A DNA stretch of 64,000 bases from SZUA-22 sp963751695 (GCA_963751695.1 CAVVVP010000003.1:1-64000), one strand, 5' to 3'. Shown: positions 9,597 through 20,993, counted from the first letter of the stretch. The notes: generated by a model from the sequence alone, not told the origin. Numbers and translations: made by a program.

Positions 9597-12584
9597 TTAT
9601 TTGTGAAAAAGTTGCGAAGCAGGGACTTCATCTTTTTGAAAATCGGGTCCTTTCCACATTAGTTCTAAGTGATTAGATCCACCTTCTTGAAAATATTTTA
9701 TCGAAATTTTATGTACTCCTTTTTCAAGAGCAATTTCTTTTTGCCTTTCAAGAGTTGGATGAAGTCCATCATTATTGATCAGTACTCTGTCATTGAACAG
9801 CAGCTTTGAACCATCGTTGGAGATTAAGTAGAATGTGTATAATCCATCTTTTGGAATTTTAATATATCCATCGAAGTCAAATCCAAAGTATTGCTCTTCT
9901 TCTTTTGGACTGAGAGTAAACTTTGGTGCTACTCCAGATTTTTGGGGCTTCATGTCAACAAAGTCAATTACGCCTCTGAAAAATCCTTTATAGTAATTGA
10001 ACGAAATCCCTTCTTTGAGATCTTCTACATCAATTGGCTTTTCAAGATCTACCTTTTGAGCAGTTACAGTTGATGTTAAACTTGGTATACTATTGACATA
10101 AGCAATCATTTTTAGAGTTGTAGTTTGCTCAACCAAAAAAGGTCCTGTGAATAAATTTGACTCAGTTGTAGGTTGAGCACCATCAATCGTGTAGTATATT
10201 TTCGATCCCTCTGTATCACATGCTAATGAAATAAATGTGCTGTCTAAAAATATTTTATTGTCGGAACTCATGTATGGAGTAGTTACTATTTCTTGGACAT
10301 CAAAAATCTGTGGAACTGGAGAATCGTTTGCCCAAGATGCATTTGGTTCGTTTCCCATCTCTAAAACTACTTCTCCACCTTTAATTATTTCAGAATGATC
10401 GAACCAGAATATATTAAGTGGTTTACCATTTAATTCTGCTGATTGAATATATCTGTTTTTTTCAGAAGCATTCTTAGCACTTATGACAAATTGAGAGCCA
10501 GCATAATAATTCTCATCTAATTCGATTGTTACCTTTTCGAAAATAGGGCTGGAAATTTCATAGACAGGATTAGTAGATGCTCCACCATCCATTTCGAATA
10601 AACCGATGGCGCTCATAACAAACCATGCACCCATCTGCCCTTGATCTTCATCACCCGGATAACCATTTACAGGCCCGGTCCCATAGTAATTATCGAGTAT
10701 TTCTCTAACCCACTTCTGAGTGAGCCATGGTTTGCCTGAATAATTGAAAAGCCATGGTGCCTGCATATTTGGCTGGTTACTATGGTTTACAAACTGACTA
10801 ACAAAATTAGGTTTGGATGATTCAAATCCATCATTAAGCCTAATGTTAAATTCATCTTGACCCATCAATTCAATTAATCCATTTACATCGTGCGGAGCGA
10901 AGAAAGAATACTGCCATGCATTTCCTTCTACATAGTCTTTACCTCCAAAATTATCTTCCTTCCCCACAGCTTTTACGACTGGTTCAAAATCTTTTAACCA
11001 TGGACCGCCCTCGTGTTTAGGCCTTACATATCGAGTCGAAGGATCAAAAACATTTTTGTAGTTTTGAGCTCGTTTCATGAAATATTCATAGTCATCAGTT
11101 TTACCAAGCGATTTTGCCATCTGAGCTGCGCACCAGTCATCATATGCATATTCTAAAGTATTCGAAACATGTCCAATCTCTTCGGGCACATAGCCCATCT
11201 TCATGTATGACTTCAAATTTCGATTACCAACATAACCACCGCATTCATGAGGTTTGCCTGGAATAGTTTGGATTTCTTTTATTGCTGTGTAAGCTTTATC
11301 AACATCATAATTTCTTATACCTTTTTGATATGCTCCAACAATGAGCGGAATTTCATGTGATGCAACCATAATACTAGAATATTCAATCCCCCCAGGCCCT
11401 TTTGATAACCAACCACCGCGATCGTAAATTTCTAATTGAGAGTTTACCCACTGGTTTGCTATGTCTGGGGTTATAAGAGACCAGAGCTGATTAAGATTCC
11501 AAAATGTATTCCAGAATGCATCGCACCCAAAAACTGGCGAGTTTGGATCGTTAAGCTGCTGTACCTTTTCACACATGTCTACATATTTTCCATTGATGTC
11601 ACTGAAAATTGTTCGTCCGCAATAAGCTCGATACATATTTGTGTAAAATTTGATTTTATTTATTTCGGAACCCCCTTCAACTTTTATTTTGCTCAATAAC
11701 TCATTCCAAACGTTTCTTGCGTTTTTGTGAACTACGTCAAAGTCCCAACCGAACTGATCTAATTCTGTTTCTAGATTTAACCGTGCTTGTTCAATACTGA
11801 CATAAGAAATTCCAGTTTTCACTAAAATCATTTGATTATTCCTAGTAGAAAAATTAACTACAGCACCAATGTCTATATTCTCAGAAGTTAATATTTCACT
11901 GATGTCATCTTCCACCACATTATCTTTCCAACCAGAAATTGATTTGAATGGTTCATTGAATCGAATGACAAAATGCAACGTATATTTATTCCAATTCATT
12001 TCTTTCGAAATATATCCCTCAATCTCGTTTTCACTGACTTTTTTAATTGAGGCCCCAGTAATAATTGGTCGACCTTCTTCTGGAATATTTAGATCTATTA
12101 CAACGTGTGCATTTTCCGATTTTGGAAATGTATATCGCTGAAACCCGGTTCTTGTTGTTGATGTTAGCTCAGCTCTAATATTATAATCGTCCAGATAGAC
12201 ACTATAATAACCAGGAGAAGCTTGTTCATTTTCATGACTGAATCTAGACCTGTACCCGCTATCCGGATCATCCATGCTTCCTGGATTTGTTTTAATTTTT
12301 CCAGTTGTTGGCATTGTAAGAAATCCGCCCATCATCCAAGAGTGAACGAAATTAAATCCAGAAATACTTTCTATTGTATACTCATAACCTGCATCCATGT
12401 CCCAATCGTCGGTGTTGTCGGGGCTTAGTTTGACCATTCCAAAAGGCATACTTGGCCCAGGAAAAAGCATCCAACGAGAGCTAGAAGTACCAAGCAATGG
12501 ATCAACATAATCAACTGGCAGTTTTTCTTGAGAGAATAGAGGGAAAGCAACGAAGAAACATAAAATAAGTCTGAATAAACTCAT
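9597..12584 (-). CDS. GH92 alpha-mannosidase with PA14 domain
   Basis: 995 residues, starting with a signal peptide (MSLFRLILCFFVAFPLFSQ). The opening VDYVDPLLGTSSSRW is typical of glycoside hydrolase family 92, calcium-dependent exo-alpha-mannosidases that trim N-glycans and mannans. The acidic motif GYPGDEDQGQMGAWFVMSA near residue 640 carries the residues assigned to the catalytic base in the family, and NHSNQPNMQAPWLFNY sits in the usual preceding position. A chitobiase-C-like beta domain (KIYYTIDGAQPTTES) and a C-terminal PA14 carbohydrate-binding domain (GLYTFYLISNDGSKLLFND) follow. No sorting domain is present, so it is probably periplasmic. Intact reading frame. With the neighbouring peptidase it suggests glycoprotein degradation. 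Confidence 0.92.
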   Translation of the reverse strand: MSLFRLILCFFVAFPLFSQEKLPVDYVDPLLGTSSSRWMLFPGPSMPFGMVKLSPDNTDDWDMDAGYEYTIESISGFNFVHSWMMGGFLTMPTTGKIKTNPGSMDDPDSGYRSRFSHENEQASPGYYSVYLDDYNIRAELTSTTRTGFQRYTFPKSENAHVVIDLNIPEEGRPIITGASIKKVSENEIEGYISKEMNWNKYTLHFVIRFNEPFKSISGWKDNVVEDDISEILTSENIDIGAVVNFSTRNNQMILVKTGISYVSIEQARLNLETELDQFGWDFDVVHKNARNVWNELLSKIKVEGGSEINKIKFYTNMYRAYCGRTIFSDINGKYVDMCEKVQQLNDPNSPVFGCDAFWNTFWNLNQLWSLITPDIANQWVNSQLEIYDRGGWLSKGPGGIEYSSIMVASHEIPLIVGAYQKGIRNYDVDKAYTAIKEIQTIPGKPHECGGYVGNRNLKSYMKMGYVPEEIGHVSNTLEYAYDDWCAAQMAKSLGKTDDYEYFMKRAQNYKNVFDPSTRYVRPKHEGGPWLKDFEPVVKAVGKEDNFGGKDYVEGNAWQYSFFAPHDVNGLIELMGQDEFNIRLNDGFESSKPNFVSQFVNHSNQPNMQAPWLFNYSGKPWLTQKWVREILDNYYGTGPVNGYPGDEDQGQMGAWFVMSAIGLFEMDGGASTNPVYEISSPIFEKVTIELDENYYAGSQFVISAKNASEKNRYIQSAELNGKPLNIFWFDHSEIIKGGEVVLEMGNEPNASWANDSPVPQIFDVQEIVTTPYMSSDNKIFLDSTFISLACDTEGSKIYYTIDGAQPTTESNLFTGPFLVEQTTTLKMIAYVNSIPSLTSTVTAQKVDLEKPIDVEDLKEGISFNYYKGFFRGVIDFVDMKPQKSGVAPKFTLSPKEEEQYFGFDFDGYIKIPKDGLYTFYLISNDGSKLLFNDRVLINNDGLHPTLERQKEIALEKGVHKISIKYFQEGGSNHLELMWKGPDFQKDEVPASQLFHK

Positions 12585-12753
12585 GTTATTCCTTGATTTG
12601 ATTTACATAATTAGTTCTAGATTCGTAACTGTGATAGAATGACCTTTATCAAATCTAAGAAATTAATACATTAAGCAGAGTGGAATTTCATTAATATGGT
12701 AAGAGGTTTAAAAATTCCAGATATTCCAACTCTCAAATAATTTATCTAACTAA

Positions 12754-15381
12754 CTATTTTAGTAAGATCATCTTCTTCGTTGTGTTGAAGGTACCTGCTT
12801 CTAATTTATAAAAATACATTCCGCTAGTTTGTTCACCAGCATCCCATTTTACTTTATATTTACCTGGTTGATGTCTTTTATTTACTAGAGTCACTACTTC
12901 TCTTCCAAGAATATCATAGACCTTGAGGGTCACATTAACTTCGCTTGAAATTGAATACCCAATAATCGTATTTGGATTAAAAGGATTTGGGTAGTTTTGA
13001 TAAAGGTTGAAATCCTTAGGGATGCTTGCTGTTTCAGTTTTGACAGAAACAGCTTCACTGAACTTGTAAGTAAGAAGAGTATGTAAGAAATTTTTTGCGC
13101 TTTCTTCTTTCATATAATAGAGTGGAAAGCTCAGGGTAACGGTTTTAAAATCCTCTCCAAGGTACTCAACTCCAACAGGTTCCATGTACATACTTCCTTG
13201 CACTAAAGATGTGTCATAGTGAGTATCAAAAAAGTAAATGTTGTAAGCTTCTTCCGATGCACTTATACTTTCTATTAAGGGAATGTGATACCCATAGCTT
13301 TCATCTGTTTTTGTAGAATCGATTGCAAGATAGTTGTATACAGATAGATTCGAAATCGCTCCAATAAACCTAGCCCCAAACTCTTTATTTACTTTCTTGA
13401 TCTTTAGGTAATCGTGAATAAAATCTCCAAGTTCAAACTCCCTTGGATATATTAGATTTGATTCAAACGCTTTTGACGGTAGATATCCAGTGTAAAGGAA
13501 GTTTCCTCCTGCATCCAGGTATCTAATTAGATCTGTCTTTACTGAAGATAAGGTTTGTAAATTCTTAGAGTCGTTGCCGTGCCATATTATCGTGGAATAA
13601 TTCCCAAAGTCTGTTAGTGAAATACCCTCTTCGCTTATTATATCAAATTCTTGAGTTTTAAAATCTTCTAGCAATGAGCTGTAGAATTCATCAACTTGCT
13701 CATCAGACGGTTTCATTATTGTTCCATTTCCGTCCGAAGTTTCATCTACTATCAGTATACCTTTATCAAAAGTAAAGGAGAAAGGTAAATACTCTTTTTC
13801 AATTATATATCCATCATACCCTTTAACATCAGCCACGGAAATCCCAATGAAATTATATACTCCATTCTGAAGATCGCTGATGAGAATACTGTTGTTAGTG
13901 GTAGAAAAATTTCTATCATATACTCCAGACTCTGTTCCAACATAAATATTGTAGTGATCAAAATCGTAAGTATCTGTATGATCCCAACTCAGTAGAACAG
14001 ATGTTCCATCTCCTTGAGCTTTAATTTTAAAATTCTCAACTGGATCCGGTATATCAACAGCCGTTATTAATGTTGCACAAGATGCTTTAATAATTTCTGT
14101 GCAGAACTCCATACTATAATTTTCAATCCTATCATTAGAAGAATGGTAATAGGGACTAAAATCATTCTCCTCGAAATAAATCCCATCATATCCCACATTA
14201 GTAAAAGAGCCCAGGTCTGAGCTCCAACTATCGACCTCTTTACCAGTTATGACCGTAAATTTTTCAATAAAATCAAGGGCAAGTTTTGCGTAATGATTAG
14301 AAGTAGGATGACGATTGACATCAACAACACTGTTCTCTAAACTTTGATATGTATGAGTGATCATATCATGATTAATAACCAGTTTAATATCCATTCCAGA
14401 GTTAACGGCATTTAGAGCAAATAGTTCACTTCCGCCATCCCCGAAATACATCAATTCTTCAGCAGCAAATGCCACAAATTTTATGGTACGCTCGGGTTTA
14501 AAGTCGTTTTCTATTAACACTCTAGCTATTTCTAACACCGCAGCAGTGCCACTTGCATTATCGCTTGCACCAGGAGCATAAACCAAAGGATCACCATCGG
14601 TATTAAAAGAATCGTAGTGACCGCAGACTATAAAAATTTCTTCTGTTGCATCTGTTCCCTCTATTGTGGCAACAATATTTCTTTGAAGGAGCGTTGTGTC
14701 GAGAAAAACATATTCATAATTAATATAAGTAGTTGTGTAGATTGTGTCATATTCTACATTAGTATATCCAAAATTTTCAAATTTTTTATATATCCAGTCC
14801 GATACATCGTGTCTGTTAGGTGCTGCCATAAATCTAGTTCCATAGTCCTCCAAATGCTGAATATAGCCCCTTATACTATCAACAGAAATGTCATCAATAA
14901 CTGAAGTTATTAAAGAATCGATTTGTGAATTTGAAGCCTTTGGGGATATAATCCTTGAAAGTTTTTGAGTATGAAAAGTTTGATTTAGTTTACTAATCTT
15001 GATCGCTTCATTTAAGAAAAGATCATCCGTTGATTCTAAATTTTTGATGATTGAATATCTACCTTCAGAATAAATCTTTTCCAAATTTTTATTTTGTATA
15101 TTAAAATCAGATTTATTATACACCAGAAAATACTCGTCATTTGAAGAAGCGATATCTATTACTTTAAATTCAATTCCATTTTTTTCAATTAGTTTTAAGT
15201 ATTCAGCAGTAACTGACAATAATACTCTTTCACCAAAATCGTAAATCACATTAGTCGACAAACTTTGTAATTTTGTTATTTTAGAGCAACCTTGTTTATC
15301 AACAGATACTAAAACATCTTGAGCAAGTAGAAATGAAGTAATAATTAGTGAGGATAAAAATACTAAATAGAAATTTTTCAT
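12754..15381 (-). CDS. M28 zinc aminopeptidase, T9SS cargo
   Basis: 875 residues with a signal peptide (SSLIITSFLLAQ), preceded by a good Shine-Dalgarno sequence. The catalytic M28 domain (about residues 160-430) shows all metal ligands and the acid/base: GHYDS, GASDNASG, AAEEL, INHDM and the histidine of YYHSSNDR. A fibronectin type III domain follows (VLLSWDHTDTYDFDHYNIYV), then a GATase-like/DUF4350-type segment (GILIVDETSDGNG, GGNFLYTGY) and a full T9SS sorting domain (QNYPNPFNPNTIIGYS to TKKMILLK). Expected to be a secreted, surface-attached exopeptidase. It lies between GH92 and the beta-helix operon, in the same direction; its 3' end is 170 bases from the GH92 start. Confidence 0.92.
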   Translation of the reverse strand: MKNFYLVFLSSLIITSFLLAQDVLVSVDKQGCSKITKLQSLSTNVIYDFGERVLLSVTAEYLKLIEKNGIEFKVIDIASSNDEYFLVYNKSDFNIQNKNLEKIYSEGRYSIIKNLESTDDLFLNEAIKISKLNQTFHTQKLSRIISPKASNSQIDSLITSVIDDISVDSIRGYIQHLEDYGTRFMAAPNRHDVSDWIYKKFENFGYTNVEYDTIYTTTYINYEYVFLDTTLLQRNIVATIEGTDATEEIFIVCGHYDSFNTDGDPLVYAPGASDNASGTAAVLEIARVLIENDFKPERTIKFVAFAAEELMYFGDGGSELFALNAVNSGMDIKLVINHDMITHTYQSLENSVVDVNRHPTSNHYAKLALDFIEKFTVITGKEVDSWSSDLGSFTNVGYDGIYFEENDFSPYYHSSNDRIENYSMEFCTEIIKASCATLITAVDIPDPVENFKIKAQGDGTSVLLSWDHTDTYDFDHYNIYVGTESGVYDRNFSTTNNSILISDLQNGVYNFIGISVADVKGYDGYIIEKEYLPFSFTFDKGILIVDETSDGNGTIMKPSDEQVDEFYSSLLEDFKTQEFDIISEEGISLTDFGNYSTIIWHGNDSKNLQTLSSVKTDLIRYLDAGGNFLYTGYLPSKAFESNLIYPREFELGDFIHDYLKIKKVNKEFGARFIGAISNLSVYNYLAIDSTKTDESYGYHIPLIESISASEEAYNIYFFDTHYDTSLVQGSMYMEPVGVEYLGEDFKTVTLSFPLYYMKEESAKNFLHTLLTYKFSEAVSVKTETASIPKDFNLYQNYPNPFNPNTIIGYSISSEVNVTLKVYDILGREVVTLVNKRHQPGKYKVKWDAGEQTSGMYFYKLEAGTFNTTKKMILLK

Positions 15382-15488
15382 AGCTTCCCCCGAGATCCAT
15401 ATTTGTTAAATTTGGAATTTCAAACGAAACTTATGAAAGCCATAGGTGATTGTCAATATCTTCTTTTAATTTGTGAGCTAGAACAAAA

Positions 15489-15506
15489 GCCCGCCTATTG
15501 GCGGGC
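15489..15506 (-). terminator. Strong Rho-independent terminator
   Basis: GCCCGCC and GGCGGGC arms flank a four-base loop, followed on the minus strand by TTTTGTTC. It lies about 50 bases past the stop of the esterase at 15558 and closes the hybrid-sensor/beta-helix/esterase transcript. The sequence downstream of it matches the first bases of the window. Confidence 0.85.
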
Positions 15507-15557
15507 TTGAAGGCACTTATGATATGTAGTCAGCAAAGCCAATAACTAACTACAAAT

Positions 15558-17324
15558 TTAACGGAGCAGTAACATTTTTTTAGTTTCTACAAAATCACCA
15601 GCCATAATTTTGTAGAAATAGACTCCACTTGTTAATCCAATTGCATTAAAAGCTATTTTATAAGTGCCCGGTTTTTGGTTTTCTTTAACCAATGTTTTTG
15701 CCTCTCGGCCTAGTATGTCATAGATCTTTAATGTTACAAAACTTTCTGTAGGAATATCATATTCTATTATTGTGCTTGGGTTGAATGGATTTGGGTAGTT
15801 CTCCTTTAAATCAAAATTCATCAGTAATGGTCTGACTACATCTTGCAATTCTGTTGTTATATCAAGATATAATGTATCTTTCCAAAAAAGGAATCCATCT
15901 TCGTATATATCTAATTGTAGCATTCCAATGGTGGAATTAAAATTCTCATCAATTTTAATTATATATGATTCTTCTAGAGGTTTGCAATCACCGGGATTTA
16001 GTAGTTCTATTATTTGGTAAGGATTTATTCCTGCTATTATGTTTTCATCAATTTGAGTTAAAGTTGCTTGGATACTCTCAACTGATTTTAAAGTACTTTG
16101 ATTTTCCAGATATAATTTAAGATTTATTACTTCTCCTGGATAAATGATTGAGTCACTAGAGATAATATTATAATGAGACAATTTTACGGGACCTATAGTA
16201 GTAATCCTTGTAATGTCATGAAAATAGAAATTACATTCATGATCAGTATCATTTATTACAACTCCTATATAATATCGATCCTCTGATGGTAAGGAATCTA
16301 ATTCAGCACACCAAATGTTATCACCAGATAATGAATCAGAATGCATTCCATCATTAAATAGTTGAATTTCTGTTACGCTTTGATTTCCTCCTACTATTTT
16401 AAGAGAACAATGTATATTGTGACTAAGTCTATTCTGTATATCAAATTTGAACTTAACTGGTTCAAAAGTTTTATAATAAAAGGAATTGTGCGAAGCCATT
16501 ACTTTAGGGAATACAACTGGTTTTTTAATAAGACTTAACCATCTAAAAATGTTTGTATCTCCATACACCATAGACAAAATGTTATGGTCCCAATTTTTAT
16601 AAGTAGTAAAAAGCAATTTTGGCTGTGAAGTGAATAGAGGAATTAAAGTTGAATCATTGATCTCATATGATCGGATAGATTTTAGTCCCGTTTTTTCGAA
16701 CTCATTAACAATATTTTCAGAAATACTTATATCCACGTTTTCGTCAACCGCTCCATGATGCAGCCACAAAGGAACTTGTTTCATGCTAGATCTGTAACTA
16801 CCACCGCTAATTGGTATGCCTGCCATAAAGAGTGAAGGATCACGTTGTAGGAGAGAACATGTTGCAAATCCTCCAGCAGACCATCCTGCACAAACTATAC
16901 GTGTTGTATCTGCTGGAATTGAATCTAAAATCGATCTAACAAATTTGTGTAGATGTCCAATGTTCCACAATGAATTATTAATTGGATTTTGAGGAACTAT
17001 TGTGAACTCATTATAGTTCATTTTTTCAGCTGTACTCCTCCAAAAGATCCCCATCCCGACTTGCTTCTCATTATCTGTGCCCCCTTTACCACTACCATGC
17101 AAAATAAAGGTTACCGGATAATATTTTGTGGAATCATAATCTAGAGGATATGCAATCCTATAATGCATCCCTTCGAAAATCCCATATCCAAATTCTGATG
17201 AAGATGAATCTGAAATAGATTTTGTATGGGATTCTTGAGAAGATAACATTATTGGAAATACAAGTAAAACTATAGTGATCTTTCTGAAATTATTAATAAT
17301 ATTTAAATAAGTAGACAGACTCAC
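15558..17324 (-). CDS. Secreted alpha/beta-hydrolase esterase, T9SS cargo
   Basis: 588 residues starting at a GTG whose last two bases overlap the TGA of the upstream beta-helix gene (GTGA), a sign of translational coupling. A signal peptide near KITIVLLVFPIMLSSQ is followed by an alpha/beta hydrolase of the predicted-peptidase/esterase type: FILHGSGKGG, nucleophile elbow GWSAGG, acid residue around HHGAVDENVD and histidine in WDHNIL. A beta-sandwich with the LFNDGMHSDS motif and a second Ig-like domain precede the T9SS sorting domain (NYPNPFNPSTIIEYD to TKKMLLLR). It parallels the esterase at 1269-2936 domain by domain. Last gene of its operon. Substrate unknown; an ester-linked polysaccharide or polyester is likely. 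Confidence 0.85.
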   Translation of the reverse strand: MSLSTYLNIINNFRKITIVLLVFPIMLSSQESHTKSISDSSSSEFGYGIFEGMHYRIAYPLDYDSTKYYPVTFILHGSGKGGTDNEKQVGMGIFWRSTAEKMNYNEFTIVPQNPINNSLWNIGHLHKFVRSILDSIPADTTRIVCAGWSAGGFATCSLLQRDPSLFMAGIPISGGSYRSSMKQVPLWLHHGAVDENVDISISENIVNEFEKTGLKSIRSYEINDSTLIPLFTSQPKLLFTTYKNWDHNILSMVYGDTNIFRWLSLIKKPVVFPKVMASHNSFYYKTFEPVKFKFDIQNRLSHNIHCSLKIVGGNQSVTEIQLFNDGMHSDSLSGDNIWCAELDSLPSEDRYYIGVVINDTDHECNFYFHDITRITTIGPVKLSHYNIISSDSIIYPGEVINLKLYLENQSTLKSVESIQATLTQIDENIIAGINPYQIIELLNPGDCKPLEESYIIKIDENFNSTIGMLQLDIYEDGFLFWKDTLYLDITTELQDVVRPLLMNFDLKENYPNPFNPSTIIEYDIPTESFVTLKIYDILGREAKTLVKENQKPGTYKIAFNAIGLTSGVYFYKIMAGDFVETKKMLLLR

Positions 17325-19096
17325 TTTAAAACCATCATCTTCTTTGTATCAACAAAATCCCCTGCCAAGATTTTATAAAAATATACTCCACTTGTTAATT
17401 CATTTGCATTAAAAGTTAATTTATATGCACCTGATTTCTGTTCTTCATTAACCAAGGTTTTAACTTCCCCACCTAGTATATCAAAGATTTTCATTGTCAC
17501 AAAGCATTCTTCTGGTATATCATATTCTATGACTGTACTTGGATTAAATGGATTGGGGTAGTTTTGTGATAATTTATACTTATTTGGAATAACAACAACT
17601 TCATTTTCGACAGCTGTTGTAGTAGTGTCCCAAAATTGCATATCTTTCTCCCACCATTTTGAATAAGCGCCACCAAATGCACCCATATCATTCCTTTGTG
17701 AGCCGTATGCTGGATAGAGTACATTGAATCCATCCAACACATCATTATACATCAGATCTGGATTACCAGCATCTATACACTCAGAGCTGGCCTCGGTTAA
17801 CAAGCAGTATGTTGTGTCACAAAACATAGGATCTACATCAATGTTTCCAGTTCCGCTAAAACCACCTTCGATATTAGAATATTCAACAATTTGAGTAAAA
17901 CCAGCGCCTAGTTCAAAGTAAATTTGAGCGGGGGCTTCATTTTTGTAGATAATATTATTTATAATCTCTACATCTATTTGGCGGGCATAAATACCACCAC
18001 CTTGATTTTCAGCATAATTCCAAACAATGGTATTATTAGTAATTATTCCCTTCATTACCGGGACTGCATCTTCTCCTGGATAGTAACGAACAGATATACC
18101 ACCCCCACGAGCATCTCCATCAGTTCCAGATAACTTTGAACAATTGTTTTCTGTAATTAAATTATTTAGAATTTCAGCTTTTGCATTTTCAACAGCAATG
18201 CCAGCACCTCTTCCCCATCCCGCCTCAGCGTGATTGCCTGATATAAAGTTGTTCATAATTCGTATATCTTCACTTGCACATTCGTATATACAAATTCCAC
18301 TACCATAACCCCCGCGCTTTGCGGCAACATAATTATTCAGTAATCTATTTTTATTAATCAGAACACTTCCATCTGCCCAGCTAACATCAACTCCTCCACC
18401 AGTTGCTACATCACCGCTTCCTTTATTCGAGTGAATCAAATTTTCCTTAATTAGTAATGACTTATCTGCTGGAAGATAAGTGGATTCAATTCCAAAACCA
18501 TAAACTTGATATAACGATTCAGTGCTAGATAGAAGATTATTATATCTAATAATATTGTTTTTAATAGTGCCACCGGAAGAGCTAAGCCAAATTGCGCCTC
18601 CACCAGTGCCTCCTCCTCCATCCCATGTTTCTAAAGTTCCATGTCCATTTTGCAGTGTTAGACCGCATAGTTCCGAGTTAGAATTTTCACCGGTAACAAA
18701 ATAGACTAAAGAAGCACTATCTGGATTTGGTAAAAATGATCCGTCAATTATTGTTTTAGAGATATGAGAAGTATCTTGATCAAGCACAAATCTACTACCA
18801 ACAGTAATTGCTTTTCCCTCAAAACTAAATTGCTGATAATATGACCCCTCTTCAATGATTACAACATCGCCTGAATCCGCAGCATTAACTGCCTCTTGTA
18901 TTTGTGGGTAATCTGTAGGTACAAAAAATGTGTCTAGACTTAAAATCCTATTTGCAGATTCAGATACTGCATTTTTAATTTTTACTTTATTTTCATCATT
19001 TAATTGCGAATTTCTCTTACTCCGTATAAATTGAGAAAAACACATTGATGATAAAAAGAATAAAAAAATAAAGATGTAAGAAAATTTGGTTTTCAT
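17321..19096 (-). CDS. Right-handed beta-helix protein, T9SS cargo
   Basis: About 591 residues. I chose the ATG at 19096 because GGAGG lies about nine bases upstream and the signal peptide (KFSYIFIFLFFLSSMCFSQ) starts there. After a short linker, VPTDYPQIQEAVNAADSGD begins a pectate-lyase-fold beta-helix with many NNxIxxN-type rungs rich in Gly and Asn (for example INKNRLLNNYVAA and IMNNFISGN). No catalytic residues of a known lyase family can be assigned. It ends with a sorting domain (QNYPNPFNPSTVIEYD to TKKMMVLK) very like that of the next gene. Likely a surface polysaccharide-binding or adhesive protein. It overlaps the esterase start by three bases. Confidence 0.88.
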   Translation of the reverse strand: MKTKFSYIFIFLFFLSSMCFSQFIRSKRNSQLNDENKVKIKNAVSESANRILSLDTFFVPTDYPQIQEAVNAADSGDVVIIEEGSYYQQFSFEGKAITVGSRFVLDQDTSHISKTIIDGSFLPNPDSASLVYFVTGENSNSELCGLTLQNGHGTLETWDGGGGTGGGAIWLSSSGGTIKNNIIRYNNLLSSTESLYQVYGFGIESTYLPADKSLLIKENLIHSNKGSGDVATGGGVDVSWADGSVLINKNRLLNNYVAAKRGGYGSGICIYECASEDIRIMNNFISGNHAEAGWGRGAGIAVENAKAEILNNLITENNCSKLSGTDGDARGGGISVRYYPGEDAVPVMKGIITNNTIVWNYAENQGGGIYARQIDVEIINNIIYKNEAPAQIYFELGAGFTQIVEYSNIEGGFSGTGNIDVDPMFCDTTYCLLTEASSECIDAGNPDLMYNDVLDGFNVLYPAYGSQRNDMGAFGGAYSKWWEKDMQFWDTTTTAVENEVVVIPNKYKLSQNYPNPFNPSTVIEYDIPEECFVTMKIFDILGGEVKTLVNEEQKSGAYKLTFNANELTSGVYFYKILAGDFVDTKKMMVLK

Positions 19097-19255
19097 AACT
19101 ACCTCCAATAATTGTTAAAGTGTTAACATCATTATAAGGCAAATTGGAAAGTTTTTCTTGCAATCTCGTGTCAAATACTAGTAATTTTGTCTCATGAGGA
19201 GGGAAATTTAATGTTTCTGCCCCGGATTAAACTCCAGAGCAGATAATCTTCTATT

Positions 19256-20982
19256 CTATTTAAGTAGGAGCATTTTTTTAGTCTCTACAAAATCATTCAA
19301 TGTTAGTTTGTAAAAATATATTCCACTAGCTAAATGTGATGCATTAAAATTTACTTTATAATTACCCGGTTTTTGTTGTTTGTTTACAAGTATAGCTACT
19401 TCTCTACCTAGCAAATCAATAACTTTGAGTGATACGTGGCTCTCATCTGGAATATCATAATTAATTATGGTACTCGGATTAAATGGATTTGGGTAGTTTT
19501 GATATAACTCTGGATGTTCCGGAAGCAACACTACACTTTCCTCAATATCAGAAACTGGTCCTAAAATATCTGCCCATTTGGAATGAGGTCCGCCAAAAGC
19601 ACCCATGTCATTTCTTGTTGTGCCTAACGCTGGGAAATATGCCGTTCCTGTTTTTGTTGGATCTTGTATATCTTCATAAATTTTTAGCGGATTACCCGCA
19701 TCTACGCATGGAGAAAGATCTTTTTTCAAATACCATCTCTCTTCGTCCATAAATTCTGGAAATTTGTTAATATTTCCGACACCCTCGTAACCCCCTTCAA
19801 TATTGCAGTATTCCACTTTTACAGTTCTGTATTTTGTTTCTGGAGCATCTAGATACTCAATTTTTATTTGGGTATCATTTTCCGCAAAATTACAGCCAAT
19901 GATATTATTTCTGAGTCTTACACCTACACTTCTAAATGCAACCCCACCTCCAGCATATTTATCATTGTTATAAGCAATAGTATTATTTTCAATTATAGCT
20001 ACTAAACTAAATGGATCCTCACATATTGACCAATCACTTTCCCATAAATCAAGATACCAATGCACAGCAATACCACCTCCGAAAGCATTTGGTGCATAAG
20101 ATTGGGGATAGTGTGTTTCGTTATACACAATTATATTATTTCTAATAATCGGTGCAGAGAAATAACACGCTATACCAGCTCCTTTTGAAGCACCAACTTT
20201 GGAATAGGTTGTGTTATGAGAAATATAATTGTTTTCAATAATTATCTTTGAACCCATACTTACTCCAGCAGCAGAAATTCCTCCGCCATATCCTGAATCC
20301 ATTGCATAAACTCTATTTTTAATAATTTTATTATTTGAAATTATTACATCACCATAAATGTAACCTAAATCAATTGCTCCTCCCATAGCAATACCCATAC
20401 TACTTTCAATACAATTATTTACGAAAACATTATTTTTAATTATTATGTTTTTATCTTTTGGTAAGGACCAGCAGTCTATTCCTCCACCCCATGCACTATT
20501 ACCACCACTTGAATTATCTGTAATTACAGCAGAATTATTCTTAATTATATTATCTGTTATTTTTGCTCCCGATCGTTCAATAAGTATTGCGCCACCAGAA
20601 TTATAAATATCGTTACCAACGGCAACTGTCCCCCTCCCATTTTGAAGGGTAAACCCAGAAAGCACAGATGTCGAATCTTCTCCGTTTATAAAGTAAACAA
20701 TGGAACTGCTGTCGCTGTCAAAAAACGCCCCATCGATAATAGTATTTGAAATATGAGAAGTATCCCCATCCAAATAAAATACACTTGCAACGGTTATTGC
20801 CTTTCCAAGAAAGTTGATCTGTTCACAATATCTTCCTTCTTCAACAATAATAATGTCACCAGAATCAGCTGCTGAAACAGCATTTTGAATTGTCCGATAA
20901 TCTGTACGGTACATATTTTATTTGTGCGAATAGAATATGAGCTAATGAGGATAATACTAAGTGTTAAATTTATAAATTTCAT
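19256..20982 (-). CDS. Second beta-helix protein, T9SS cargo (frame breaks near start)
   Basis: A paralogue of the preceding entry with the same TDYxTIQNAVxAADSGD opening, Asn-rich beta-helix rungs and a sorting domain (QNYPNPFNPSTIINYD to TKKMLLLK). The open frame runs from 20914, but the signal peptide (MKFINLTLSIILISSYS) begins at 20982 in a different frame. A short bridge in the third frame reads FAQIKYVP, which gives the expected cleavage site, so two single-base insertions near 20930 and 20910 separate start and body. The start is only 12 bases after the end of the hybrid sensor gene, which places it in that operon. Product expected at the cell surface; no enzymatic motif identified. 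Confidence 0.8.
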
Positions 20983-20993
20983 AATCCCTCCGA